In this document: positions 37,383 to 45,049 of the stretch, in pieces
Numbering within the stretch: position 1 is the stretch's first letter
How the letters are laid out: every line of letters begins with the position of its first letter
Assembly (NCBI GenBank): GCA_004015825.1
Contig: SAYS01000019.1
Location: forward strand, 1 to 64,000
DNA length: 64,000 nucleotides
From: Halovenus amylolytica
Lineage (GTDB): Archaea > Halobacteriota > Halobacteria > Halobacteriales > Haloarculaceae
Direction: 5' to 3'
The notes under the pieces: generated by a model
The model's input: only the letters and a program-made list of their open reading frames with translations
The model's database searches: none
Told to the model about the DNA's origin: nothing
Program-made: the position numbers and the translations under genes

Positions 37383-37609
37383 TATTCGACCACCAGTCTG
37401 TATACCACGGCCTGGTCCGTGGTCCGCGAGTCGCGTGTAATCTTGATTACGTCACCGATCTCGGCGTCGTCTGGCAGCGCCGGGTCGGCACGTTTGATCT
37501 TTGGCAGGTCTGTTTCTCTGATATTGTACTCCTCCAATACGTCCTCGAGTTCCTCCGCATCGAGGACCGTATGATCCGGTACGAGTTTGTGGTTGCTTAC
37601 ATCTACCAT
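37382..37609 (-). CDS. rpoH: DNA-directed RNA polymerase subunit H
   Basis: The 75-residue archaeal homologue of the Rpb5 C-terminal domain: [21 protein letters not shown] and [21 protein letters not shown], each read in parts, ending in [11 protein letters not shown]. It contacts downstream DNA. First gene of the polymerase operon; a TATA box lies about 60 bases upstream, so a 5' leader of about 35 bases is expected. Confidence 0.97.
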   Translation of the reverse strand: MVDVSNHKLVPDHTVLDAEELEDVLEEYNIRETDLPKIKRADPALPDDAEIGDVIKITRDSRTTDQAVVYRLVVE

Positions 37610-37668
37610 GGGTGTGGCTTATCCGCTAAGAAGCTGTTCGAGATACTACAGCACACTACAGTCGGCGA

Positions 37669-37676
37669 ATATATAA
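37669..37676 (-). promoter_or_regulatory. TATA box of the RNA polymerase operon
   Basis: The minus strand reads ttatatat across 37669-37676 in an AT-rich gap, 60-67 bases before the rpoH ATG. It is one of two promoters in the 266-base divergent region 37610-37875. Confidence 0.55.
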
Positions 37677-37843
37677 CAGTTATTAAACTCGCTGAGCAGG
37701 GCTACCCGACCGACCTCGGTATGCAATCCCGAAGCCGTCTTGTATCCGATACTAACGCGTTCATGATATAAAAACCCCGGATTTTTCGATATAGTATATA
37801 AATTCAGGGGGAATGTTTCGCAGCGAGATAGTTTCAACAAGAA

Positions 37844-37854
37844 ATATATATATA
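37844..37854 (+). promoter_or_regulatory. TATA box of the sppA-like operon
   Basis: The alternating run atatatatata lies 22-32 bases before ATG 37876, the position expected for a leaderless archaeal transcript. This supports that start over the upstream ATG at 37813. Confidence 0.6.
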
Positions 37855-37875
37855 GTTATTAATTTCTGGGACGTA

Positions 37876-38862
37876 ATGAGTTCTCAAAATACCCCTGGTC
37901 CCTCCACAGGGACGACAGACAGCGACCGGACGGTCGTTCTGGGACTCGCTGTCGTTGCTGCCGTGATTGCTGGTGTTTTTGTCGTGGCTGCCCTCTCCGG
38001 GGCTGGCATCACAGGCAGCGACTCCGGTGCCGATGGCACTGTTGCAGTCGTCTCGGTCGAGGGGCCGATCGTACAGCCGATCGGCGATCAACTGGAATCG
38101 GAACTGAGTGATATCAGGGCGAACGACTCGATCGATGCGGTCGTCCTGGAGATGAACACGCCTGGCGGATCGCCTGCGCCGACAGAGCGCATGTATCTCT
38201 CGATCCAGCGGACGAGCGAACAGATGCCGTTGCACGCGAGTGTACAGGGACTGAGTGCCTCTGCTGGCTACTACATGATGATGCCGGCAGAGAAGATTTA
38301 CGTCCTGCCGACGTCCCAGGTCGGGAGCGTCGGACTGGCTGCGAGTGAGCCACGTCCGACCCCGCCAGTCGAGGGGCCGAGTGGCCCGAACAAGCGCAAT
38401 TCGAACGTCATCACCGACCTGGCGACCCAAGAGACGGTCGCGAACGTCTTCATCGAGACGGTGGTCGAACAGCGCGGTGACCGGATCGAACTCTCACGTG
38501 AAGAGATCTCGACGGCGAAAGTGTTCCTCGGTGTCAACAGCGTCGAAAACGGCTTTGCCGACGAGATCGGCTCGCTCGACGACGCCGTCGCGGACGCAGC
38601 CGACGAGGCCGGTCTCGACGACTACCGGACTGTCGAGCGGGAGCTCTCGCCAGCAGGTGGGCTTCCGATTTTCGCACAGACTGACCACGGTCTGGTTGCC
38701 ATCTACGACGAGAATCCATCTCTCGCTGATGTCAAACCGATCGACATTGCAATGGTGTACGAGCCGGCGGTCCCGCACATCGACGAACTGGATGCCGTGT
38801 CTGCATCCGACGTCCCGGACAGCGCTACTAATGGTGCCGAGTCGGGGGGTGATCAGCGATGA
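37876..38862 (+). CDS. SppA-like S49 family membrane protease
   Basis: A 328-residue protein with one N-terminal membrane anchor (about 22-45; VVLGLAVVAAVIAGVFVVAAL) and an extracytoplasmic S49 peptidase domain. Family features: VAVVSVEGPI, VVLEMNTPGGSPAPTERMYLSI and LSASAGYYMMMPAEKIYVLPTSQVGSVG, read in parts; the serine in SASAGYY is the expected nucleophile. S49 proteases degrade signal peptides or cleave membrane proteins. The start at 37876 is set by the TATA box. Its stop overlaps the next gene by 4 bases, coupling it to a cupredoxin-like membrane protein. Confidence 0.88.
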   Translation: MSSQNTPGPSTGTTDSDRTVVLGLAVVAAVIAGVFVVAALSGAGITGSDSGADGTVAVVSVEGPIVQPIGDQLESELSDIRANDSIDAVVLEMNTPGGSPAPTERMYLSIQRTSEQMPLHASVQGLSASAGYYMMMPAEKIYVLPTSQVGSVGLAASEPRPTPPVEGPSGPNKRNSNVITDLATQETVANVFIETVVEQRGDRIELSREEISTAKVFLGVNSVENGFADEIGSLDDAVADAADEAGLDDYRTVERELSPAGGLPIFAQTDHGLVAIYDENPSLADVKPIDIAMVYEPAVPHIDELDAVSASDVPDSATNGAESGGDQR

Positions 38863-40169
38863 ATACCACGCAGAAGACAGCGGCAGTTGCATTCCTCGTG
38901 ACCTTCGTCGCCGTCGTCGCAGTCGGTGGTGTCGTCAGTGCGGTCACCGGCGGTGGTGGCAACACTGCGGAGCTCCCGGAGGTCGAGAACCCCCAGTACG
39001 ACGCCGACCGTGTCAGTCCCGACGCGACGCCTGGCACGGCGAACATCCAGATGGATAGCTCCGCGAACGGTGAGACGATCGTCGTGAGTGTCGGTGGCGG
39101 TGTCAATGAGCGCGATATCGAGCCCGTGGTCAACACGCTGATCGAATCTGGGGCCGAGGTGAACGTCGTCTCCAAGGGAAGTCCCCAGCCTGCCATCGGC
39201 TTGATCGGCCCTGGTCCGCAGCCACCGGGCGTACAACCACCTGCTCCCCAGCCGTCGGGCGGCGAGGAGGAGTCGGTACTTAGTGAGGAACTCCCAGATG
39301 CGGATGGCTTCCTGAGCGTCGGTGTCAGCAGCTATCAGGACGAGGATCTCGACGCCATCACCGAGTTCATCGAGAGCGATGGCCGTACCCTCGTCGCGGT
39401 CAACCCACAGCAGGAGTTCACACCGAGCAGCGGCTACGCCGAACTCTACAGCGAACTCGGTGCGTACACCGAATCGGGATACGTCTACAACCTCGAAGAG
39501 AACGACCTGAACTACCAGCGACTCTTCGCCGAACCGGCGGGTAGTTCGATGCTCACCGACGGTGTCGATCGGGTCGTCTTCGATACGGCAACACCCGTCC
39601 AGGCTGCGAGCAGTGACGAGCGAATGGAGCCGATCGACGGCAGTGTCCGCTCGACCACGCGCGCGGAGACAGATCTACCCGTCCTCGTGCGTGACGGCGA
39701 CGTAGCACTCGTCGGCGATACGGGCTTCATGACTCCAGAGAACACCCAGCGTGCCGACAACGACGTCTTCGTCGGCAACGTCGCAGAGTTCCTCGTCGGT
39801 GGTGAGCGCACCAGCGGTGGGACAGACGACGGTAGCACCGACCGAACCGAGCAGACCAACGAAACGGCCGAGGATGTCGTCACCGTAGAGGTCGCACCAG
39901 GCGGCGAGAACGTCTTCGAACCGCAGGTGACCGAGATCGAACCCGGGACGACCGTGCGCTTCGAGTGGAAATCAGGCGGTCACAATCTCGTTCCGCTCCG
40001 GCAACAGCCAGAGGACCATCCGTGGAACGGAGTCGAGGAGGTCCAGGACGAAGGCTTCGTCCACGAGTACACCTTCGAGGAGGAGAGCGCCCACGAGTTC
40101 ACCTCCGAACCGTATCAGGATGAAGGGATGGTCGGTGTGATCGTCGTCGGCGATCCAGAGCCGCCATAG
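38859..40169 (+). CDS. Membrane-anchored protein with C-terminal halocyanin-like domain lacking two copper ligands
   Basis: A 436-residue exported protein: N-terminal hydrophobic anchor (about 8-30), a proline-rich linker (about 110-130) and a central alpha/beta domain (about 30-310; SVGVSSYQDEDLDAITEFIESDGRTLVAV, read in parts; VALVGDTGFM). The latter recalls DUF4350/glutaminase-like sensor domains. A cupredoxin domain follows (about 340-436). In halocyanins copper is held by His-Cys-His-Met. Here H375 (GGHNLVP) and M424 (EGMVG) remain, but the Cys and second His positions read S416 and Y419 (FTSEPYQ). Redox activity is therefore doubtful. Coupled to the SppA-like gene. Confidence 0.75.
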   Translation: MNTTQKTAAVAFLVTFVAVVAVGGVVSAVTGGGGNTAELPEVENPQYDADRVSPDATPGTANIQMDSSANGETIVVSVGGGVNERDIEPVVNTLIESGAEVNVVSKGSPQPAIGLIGPGPQPPGVQPPAPQPSGGEEESVLSEELPDADGFLSVGVSSYQDEDLDAITEFIESDGRTLVAVNPQQEFTPSSGYAELYSELGAYTESGYVYNLEENDLNYQRLFAEPAGSSMLTDGVDRVVFDTATPVQAASSDERMEPIDGSVRSTTRAETDLPVLVRDGDVALVGDTGFMTPENTQRADNDVFVGNVAEFLVGGERTSGGTDDGSTDRTEQTNETAEDVVTVEVAPGGENVFEPQVTEIEPGTTVRFEWKSGGHNLVPLRQQPEDHPWNGVEEVQDEGFVHEYTFEEESAHEFTSEPYQDEGMVGVIVVGDPEPP

Positions 40170-40220
40170 GTCCGTCGTCGTTCCGTGTGGACACTCCGCG
40201 TACCGGACTCTTTTGGAAAG

Positions 40221-40228
40221 TCTTAATA
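40221..40228 (+). promoter_or_regulatory. TATA box of tRNA-Asp
   Basis: The sequence tcttaata lies about 32-39 bases before the tRNA 5' end, appropriate for a short 5' leader. Confidence 0.5.
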
Positions 40229-40259
40229 CTGGAACCCGGATACGATGTGATGCGAACAA

Positions 40260-40332
40260 GCCCGGATGGTGTAGTGGCCCATCATACGACCCTGTCACGG
40301 TCGTGACGCGGGTTCAAATCCCGCTCCGGGCG
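40260..40332 (+). tRNA. tRNA-Asp (anticodon GTC)
   Basis: A full cloverleaf of 73 bases. The acceptor stem gcccgga (40260-40266) pairs with tccgggc (40325-40331), with G as discriminator. The anticodon stem is cgacc/ggtcg with loop ctgtcac, anticodon GTC. The T arm is gcggg-ttcaaat-cccgc. CCA is not encoded and no intron is present. Aspartate tRNA is heavily used in an acidic haloarchaeal proteome. Confidence 0.97.
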
Positions 40333-40469
40333 CTTCTTGGAATTCAAATCAGTGAGCGACTGCTCTGCGTGTCGCGAACACGACTGAATTCTCTGTACGC
40401 CCAGCGTGTAATCTGATTGTGATCGCCAGCGGCGAGCTGGCCGACTGTGCAACAGGTGAAAAATGAGAA

Positions 40470-40865
40470 TCAATCGTTTGCGAGAGCGAGTACCGGTGTC
40501 GACTGGTCCGAACTGTCTTCGGTTTCGATACTCACGGAGAGCCCGTCGGTGTCAAACTGGACATCCACCGACTCGACGACCGCCGCGAACTGCTCGTGGT
40601 GGTGGCCGTCGGGATCGAACACCGTCTTCGACTCGACGAGTCCGGCGTCTTCGAGTTCTCCCAGCCGACGATAGGCCGTTGCTTTCGAAACGTCGGCGAT
40701 ATCCATCACTTCACTGCCACTGCGTGGCTGCTGGGTTACTGCCGTCAGTACTCGTCGCGTGTACTCGTCACCGAGCAACTCGAGCAACTCCGGCGTTACG
40801 TCGTCGGACTCGTTTCCTGCGGGTGATTCTGACCGTCGAGCGAACTGCGTCGTCTGGCTTGCCAT
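40470..40865 (-). CDS. Winged-helix transcriptional regulator
   Basis: A 131-residue protein: N-terminal polar tail, then a winged helix (about 24-80; LLELLGDEYTRRVLTAV, GSEVMDIADVSKATAYRRLGELEDAGLVESK read in parts). The C-terminal half is strand-rich and acidic, with DPDGHHHEQFAAVVESVDVQF, a pattern seen in haloarchaeal ArsR/TrmB-like small regulators. The HHH cluster could bind metal, but this is only suggestive. It is divergent from grpE with about 150 bases between, so it could control the chaperone genes; that is inference. Confidence 0.82.
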   Translation of the reverse strand: MASQTTQFARRSESPAGNESDDVTPELLELLGDEYTRRVLTAVTQQPRSGSEVMDIADVSKATAYRRLGELEDAGLVESKTVFDPDGHHHEQFAAVVESVDVQFDTDGLSVSIETEDSSDQSTPVLALAND

Positions 40866-40980
40866 ACTAAAGGCAAGTATCCAACCATCCCTGGAATGTG
40901 AGGCTAGCTATGATGATGCCACCACTACCAGTATCTAGCTATACAGAAACGACTCTCGGTGTCGGTCGCCGATGTCGCGT

Positions 40981-40990
40981 TCTTTTTATT
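40981..40990 (+). promoter_or_regulatory. TATA box of grpE
   Basis: The sequence tctttttatt lies 23-32 bases before ATG 41013. It fixes the grpE start there, because an upstream ATG at 40959 would put the TATA box inside the gene. Confidence 0.55.
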
Positions 40991-41012
40991 CACGAGAGGG
41001 CTTGCTACGGAT

Positions 41013-41783
41013 ATGAGCGAGCAGGATGCAGACTCTGACGGCGAGACAGCCGCCACCGAGGCGCCCTCGACGGCTGGCGAACAGGGAGACGGCGAGTCAC
41101 TCGACGAGATCGCCGAAGAGCCAGCGGGGGATATCGACGAGCTTCTCTCCGAAATCACGGAGCAGGAACTCGACGGGATCGAGTCGGAAACCGACGAGGA
41201 GGCGGAGTCGTCACTCGTCAGTGTGATCGAGACGACACCTGCGGAGGTCGTCGCAGCTGGATTCGCCTCACTCCACGAGGACGTCGACGAACTCGAAGCC
41301 GAACTCGAAGAAGAGCGCGAGCGCGCCGACGACCTCGAATCACGGCTCAAACGCAAGCAGGCCGATTTCCAGAACTACAAGAAACGCCAGAAAGAGCGGA
41401 TGGAAGAGGAAAAACAGCGGGCGACGGAAGATCTCGTCAGCCGCCTGCTCGACGTCAGGGATAATCTCCAGCGCGCGCTCGAACAGGATGCAGGTACCGA
41501 TATCCGCGGTGGCGTCGAATCGACCCTCGAACAGTTCAACCAGGAACTCGACAAGGAGAACGTCGCGGTGATCGAACCCGACGTCGGGAGCGAGGTCGAT
41601 CCGCGACGTCACGAGGTGCTCGCAACGATCGCCTCGGATCAGCCCGAAGACACCGTCGCCGATCTCCACCGACCGGGCTACGAGATGGCCGGGAAAGTAC
41701 TCCGTCCGGCGCAGGTGGCCGTGAGTGATGGATCGGGACACGACTCCGAAGAAGGTGGTGACGGCCAGAGCGAAGAGGCGTAG
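41013..41783 (+). CDS. grpE: Nucleotide exchange factor GrpE
   Basis: A 256-residue co-chaperone that releases ADP from DnaK. A long acidic N-terminal region (about 1-85) leads into a coiled coil (about 88-150; LHEDVDELEAELEEERERADDL, KQADFQNYKKRQKERMEEE, read in parts). The beta domain contains DPRRHEVLATIASDQPEDTV and GYEMAGKVLRPAQVAVS. Its C-terminus is DE-rich. It lies 180 bases upstream of dnaK; each has its own TATA box. Confidence 0.96.
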   Translation: MSEQDADSDGETAATEAPSTAGEQGDGESLDEIAEEPAGDIDELLSEITEQELDGIESETDEEAESSLVSVIETTPAEVVAAGFASLHEDVDELEAELEEERERADDLESRLKRKQADFQNYKKRQKERMEEEKQRATEDLVSRLLDVRDNLQRALEQDAGTDIRGGVESTLEQFNQELDKENVAVIEPDVGSEVDPRRHEVLATIASDQPEDTVADLHRPGYEMAGKVLRPAQVAVSDGSGHDSEEGGDGQSEEA

Positions 41784-41928
41784 GAAACTCAGCGGATCGA
41801 TGGGGCGCTCGACGGGTGGATCGGTTGATTTGCGGTTGATAATAAAAGTAGGGATCAGTAGCGACGAGGAGCACAAAAGGCCCGGCTTGCGGTGTGTGGC
41901 TTCGAATCATGGACGACGGATCTAGCAA

Positions 41929-41937
41929 CTTTTAACC
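41929..41937 (+). promoter_or_regulatory. TATA box of dnaK
   Basis: The sequence cttttaacc lies 27-35 bases before ATG 41964, indicating a promoter separate from grpE. Confidence 0.5.
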
Positions 41938-41963
41938 GGCAGAATCGGATATAGCCAAACAAC

Positions 41964-43895
41964 ATGACGAGCAACAAGATTCTCGGTATCGACCTGGGGA
42001 CCACGAACAGTGCGTTCGCAGTGATGGAGGGTGGCGACCCGGAGATCATCGTAAACAGCGAGGGTGACCGGACGACGCCCTCGGTCGTCGCCTTCTCCGA
42101 TGGCGAGCAGATCGTCGGCAAACCCGCGAAAAACCAGGCCGTCCAGAACCCCGACAACACCGTCGAGTCGATCAAACGGCACATGGGCGAGGAAAATTAC
42201 AATGTCGAACTCGAAGGTGAGGAGTACACGCCCGAGCAGGTCTCGGCGATGACCCTCCAGAAAATCAAACGCGACGCCGAGGAGTATCTCGGTGAGGAAA
42301 TCGAGCGCGCGGTCATCACCGTTCCTGCGTACTTCTCCGACCGCCAGCGCCAGGCGACCAAAGACGCCGGTGAGATCGCCGGATTCGAGGTCGAGCGGAT
42401 CATCAACGAGCCGACTGCGGCCGCGATGGCCTACGGCCTCGACGACGAGTCCGACCAGACGGTCCTCGTCTACGACCTCGGTGGCGGGACCTTCGACGTC
42501 TCGATTCTCGAACTCGGCGGCGGTGTCTACGAAGTCGTCGCGACCAACGGTGACAACGATCTCGGTGGTGACGACTGGGACCAGGCGATCATCGACTACC
42601 TCGCCGACGACTTCGCCGAGGAACACGGGATCGACCTCCGCGAGGACCGCCAGGCCCTCCAGCGCCTCCACGAGGCCGCCGAGGAGGCGAAGATCGAACT
42701 CTCGAACCGCAAGGAGACGACGATCAACCTCCCCTTCATCGCAGCCGACGACGACGGCCCGAAGGATCTCGAAGCCTCCCTGACCCGCGCAAAATTCGAG
42801 TCGCTGACCTCCGATCTGGTCGACCGAACTGTCGGTCCGACGGAGCAGGCTCTGGAAGATGCTGGCCTCTCGAAGTCGGATATCGACGAGGTCATCCTCG
42901 TGGGTGGTTCCACGCGGATGCCGATGATCCAGGAGAAAGTCGAGGAACTGGTCGGCCAGGATCCGAAGAAGAACGTCAACCCCGACGAGGCAGTCGCACT
43001 CGGCGCGGCCATCCAGGCCGGTGTGCTCTCGGGTGACGTCGACGACATCGTGCTCGTCGACGTGACGCCGCTCTCGCTGGGTGTCGAAGTCAAAGGTGGG
43101 CTCTTCGAGCGACTCATCGAGAAAAACACCACCATTCCGACGGAGGAGTCGAAGGTGTTCACGACCGCGCAGGCGAACCAGACACAGGTGCAGATCCGCG
43201 TCTTCCAGGGTGAACGCGAGATCGCCGAGGAGAACGAACTACTCGGCGCGTTCATGCTTTCGGGCATCCCACCCGCCCCGGCTGGCGTCCCACAGATCGA
43301 GGTCACATTCGAGATCGACGAGAACGGGATCGTCAACGTCAGCGCCGAGGATCGCGAGTCCGGAAACAAGGAAGACATCACCATCGAGGGTGGTGTCGGC
43401 CTCTCCGACGAGGAGATCGAGGAGATGCAGGAAGAAGCCGAGCAACACGCCGAGGAAGACGAGAAACGTCGCAAACGCATCGAGGCCCGTAACGAGGCCG
43501 AATCGGCAGTCCAGCGCGCCGAGACGGTGATGGACGAAAACGAGGATGCGATCGACGACGAACTCCGCGAGACCATCGAGGGCCACATCGAGGACGTCGA
43601 AGCAGTCCTCGAAGACGAGGACGCAGACCGGGAGGAGATCGAGGAGGCGACGGAGACGCTGACCGAGGAACTCCAGGAGATCGGCAAGCAGATGTACCAG
43701 CAGCAGGCCCAGGCTGGTGCTGGCGGTCCGGGCGCAGGTGCGGCTGGCGGCCCAGGTGCCGGTGCAGCGGGCGGCCCAGGTGCAGCAGGCGGTCCGGGTG
43801 CCGGCGCGGCCGGCGCAGGTGCAGAGGGTGAGGAGTACGTCGATGCGGACTTCGAGGATGTCGACGACGACGAGAAAGAAGACGACGAGAAATAA
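41964..43895 (+). CDS. dnaK: Molecular chaperone DnaK (Hsp70)
   Basis: A 643-residue Hsp70: ATPase domain (about 1-370) with [27 protein letters not shown] and [11 protein letters not shown], then the interdomain linker and substrate domain starting [17 protein letters not shown]. The C-terminal lid is helical; a glycine/alanine/proline repeat (about 575-620) and an acidic tail follow. It works with GrpE (upstream) and DnaJ (at 50173, unusually 6.3 kb away). A hairpin follows the stop. Confidence 0.98.
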   Translation: MTSNKILGIDLGTTNSAFAVMEGGDPEIIVNSEGDRTTPSVVAFSDGEQIVGKPAKNQAVQNPDNTVESIKRHMGEENYNVELEGEEYTPEQVSAMTLQKIKRDAEEYLGEEIERAVITVPAYFSDRQRQATKDAGEIAGFEVERIINEPTAAAMAYGLDDESDQTVLVYDLGGGTFDVSILELGGGVYEVVATNGDNDLGGDDWDQAIIDYLADDFAEEHGIDLREDRQALQRLHEAAEEAKIELSNRKETTINLPFIAADDDGPKDLEASLTRAKFESLTSDLVDRTVGPTEQALEDAGLSKSDIDEVILVGGSTRMPMIQEKVEELVGQDPKKNVNPDEAVALGAAIQAGVLSGDVDDIVLVDVTPLSLGVEVKGGLFERLIEKNTTIPTEESKVFTTAQANQTQVQIRVFQGEREIAEENELLGAFMLSGIPPAPAGVPQIEVTFEIDENGIVNVSAEDRESGNKEDITIEGGVGLSDEEIEEMQEEAEQHAEEDEKRRKRIEARNEAESAVQRAETVMDENEDAIDDELRETIEGHIEDVEAVLEDEDADREEIEEATETLTEELQEIGKQMYQQQAQAGAGGPGAGAAGGPGAGAAGGPGAAGGPGAGAAGAGAEGEEYVDADFEDVDDDEKEDDEK

Positions 43896-43903
43896 GCGAT
43901 TGC

Positions 43904-43919
43904 GAGACTGAACTGTCTC
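43904..43919 (+). terminator. Hairpin after dnaK
   Basis: Arms gagac (43904-43908) and gtctc (43915-43919), followed within about 12 bases by a T-rich run (cacttttatttc). This is a plausible transcription end for dnaK. Confidence 0.45.
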
Positions 43920-44028
43920 TGATTTCCACTTTTATTTCAGTTATCTAGAGATGTGCAGCGGCTGATTCTCCCACGGACAGGACTTCTAACTCTGTTGACA
44001 AAATGACATATTAGATGGATATCCAAAC

Positions 44029-44038
44029 CATAATTATC
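44029..44038 (+). promoter_or_regulatory. TATA box of mgsA
   Basis: The sequence cataattatc lies 22-31 bases before ATG 44060 and supports that start rather than the earlier in-frame ATG at 44015. Confidence 0.5.
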
Positions 44039-44059
44039 GTCGACTGGCAGCTATCAGGT

Positions 44060-44452
44060 ATGTCCGCACGGATCGCGTTGATCGCACACGACGACAAGAA
44101 GCCGGAGATGATCGATCTGGTTCAGACATACGAGCGGCTTCTTTCGGAGTTCGACATTGTCGGGACCGGGACGACGGGGCAACGAATCATGGACGAGACA
44201 GAGCTAGACGTGGATCGAAAGGAGTCGGGGCCACTCGGTGGCGACGCACAGATCGCCGCAGAGGTCGCCGAGAGTCGCATCGACGGCATCATCTTCCTTC
44301 GTGATCCGCTCCGTGCACAGCCACACGAACCGGATATTTCTGCGTTACTCCGACTCTGTGACGTCCACGACGTCCCACTCGTGACGAGTCGGTCGGGTGC
44401 TGAGTACCTCCTCGAAGGCATCGGCCGCGACGAGGGCCACGAGATTCCCTGA
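44060..44452 (+). CDS. mgsA: Methylglyoxal synthase
   Basis: Converts dihydroxyacetone phosphate to methylglyoxal and phosphate, a bypass of lower glycolysis. The 130-residue protein has the family pattern: ALIAHDDKKPEM (phosphate/substrate loop, H10), TGTTGQRI, the catalytic aspartate D62 in SGPLGGDAQI, and H89 in DPLRAQPHEPD, then ALLRLCDVHDVPLVTS. Some haloarchaea carry this gene and some do not, consistent with an accessory insert between dnaK and dnaJ. Confidence 0.95.
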   Translation: MSARIALIAHDDKKPEMIDLVQTYERLLSEFDIVGTGTTGQRIMDETELDVDRKESGPLGGDAQIAAEVAESRIDGIIFLRDPLRAQPHEPDISALLRLCDVHDVPLVTSRSGAEYLLEGIGRDEGHEIP

Positions 44453-44477
44453 TCTGTTTGCCGGGAATCGACGTACG

Positions 44478-44488
44478 CTTTTATTATT
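44478..44488 (+). promoter_or_regulatory. TATA box of the amphi-Trp gene
   Basis: The sequence cttttattatt lies 21-31 bases before ATG 44509, fixing that start codon. Confidence 0.5.
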
Positions 44489-44508
44489 GCTTGCGCCGTA
44501 GTGTTCGT

Positions 44509-44796
44509 ATGCCAGAAATTGTTCTCTTCGAGATGGAACGCAACCAGAGCAGAGGAGAAATCGCGGACTACTTCCGGCAGGTCGCAGACAAACTCGACAG
44601 CGGTGACAAAATCACACTGCAGTCCGGCAGCGAGTCGGTGACGGTCGATCCACCAGCACAGTCCGAGTTCGAAGTCAAGGTCGGACGCGAGGGGCCGGAG
44701 GGTGGCCCATACGAACGTAGCATCGAACTGGAACTGGAGTGGGACGAAGACCAGGACGGCACCGACGGGACCGGCGGCGATCTGACGATCGAATAA
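44509..44796 (+). CDS. Amphi-Trp domain protein
   Basis: A 95-residue acidic protein matching the amphi-Trp family. A first helix EIADYFRQVADKLDSGDKI is followed by a beta sheet with SEFEVKVGREG and the amphipathic final strand YERSIELELEW that names the family; it ends in a DGTGG-rich acidic tail. The function is unknown; similar proteins are widespread in haloarchaea and some bacteria. It follows mgsA by 56 bases but has its own TATA box. Confidence 0.88.
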   Translation: MPEIVLFEMERNQSRGEIADYFRQVADKLDSGDKITLQSGSESVTVDPPAQSEFEVKVGREGPEGGPYERSIELELEWDEDQDGTDGTGGDLTIE

Positions 44797-45049
44797 CTGG
44801 ACGGTCACAGACCACACGCTCCTTGCCTCGTGGTCAGTTCATAGTATCGAGTTCTTGTATGGCTGCAAGTATTTTCATACCTTTACCAACCGTTTCTATC
44901 TGGCTCTGATCATAACGCTATTTTTAGTATTATTAGAAAAAATTTTCAATAAGTGTCAGTTAAATATTAAGATCAAATATCACTTCTAGGACGCTGTATG
45001 GGCTAGAGGTGATAGAACTAATTTTTACATAATCCTTAAATATCATCTA
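44797..45049. other. 253-base AT-rich intergenic region before the amidase gene
   Basis: No gene seen. It is unusually AT-rich for this genome, with runs such as aaaaaattttcaat and ttaaatatt. The right end holds the amidase promoter (aatttttacataa, about 45020-45032, 18-30 bases before ATG 45050). Confidence 0.5.

Noticed and set aside
37646..37840. 64-codon minus-strand frame in the rpoH/sppA divergent region
   Set aside because: It spans the promoter region for both operons and has non-haloarchaeal composition.
43715..43830. GGP/GA-rich repeat in the dnaK C-terminus considered as a DNA tandem repeat of interest
   Set aside because: It is the usual low-complexity tail of haloarchaeal DnaK; a similar glycine-rich tail occurs in srp54 (about 5905-5960).
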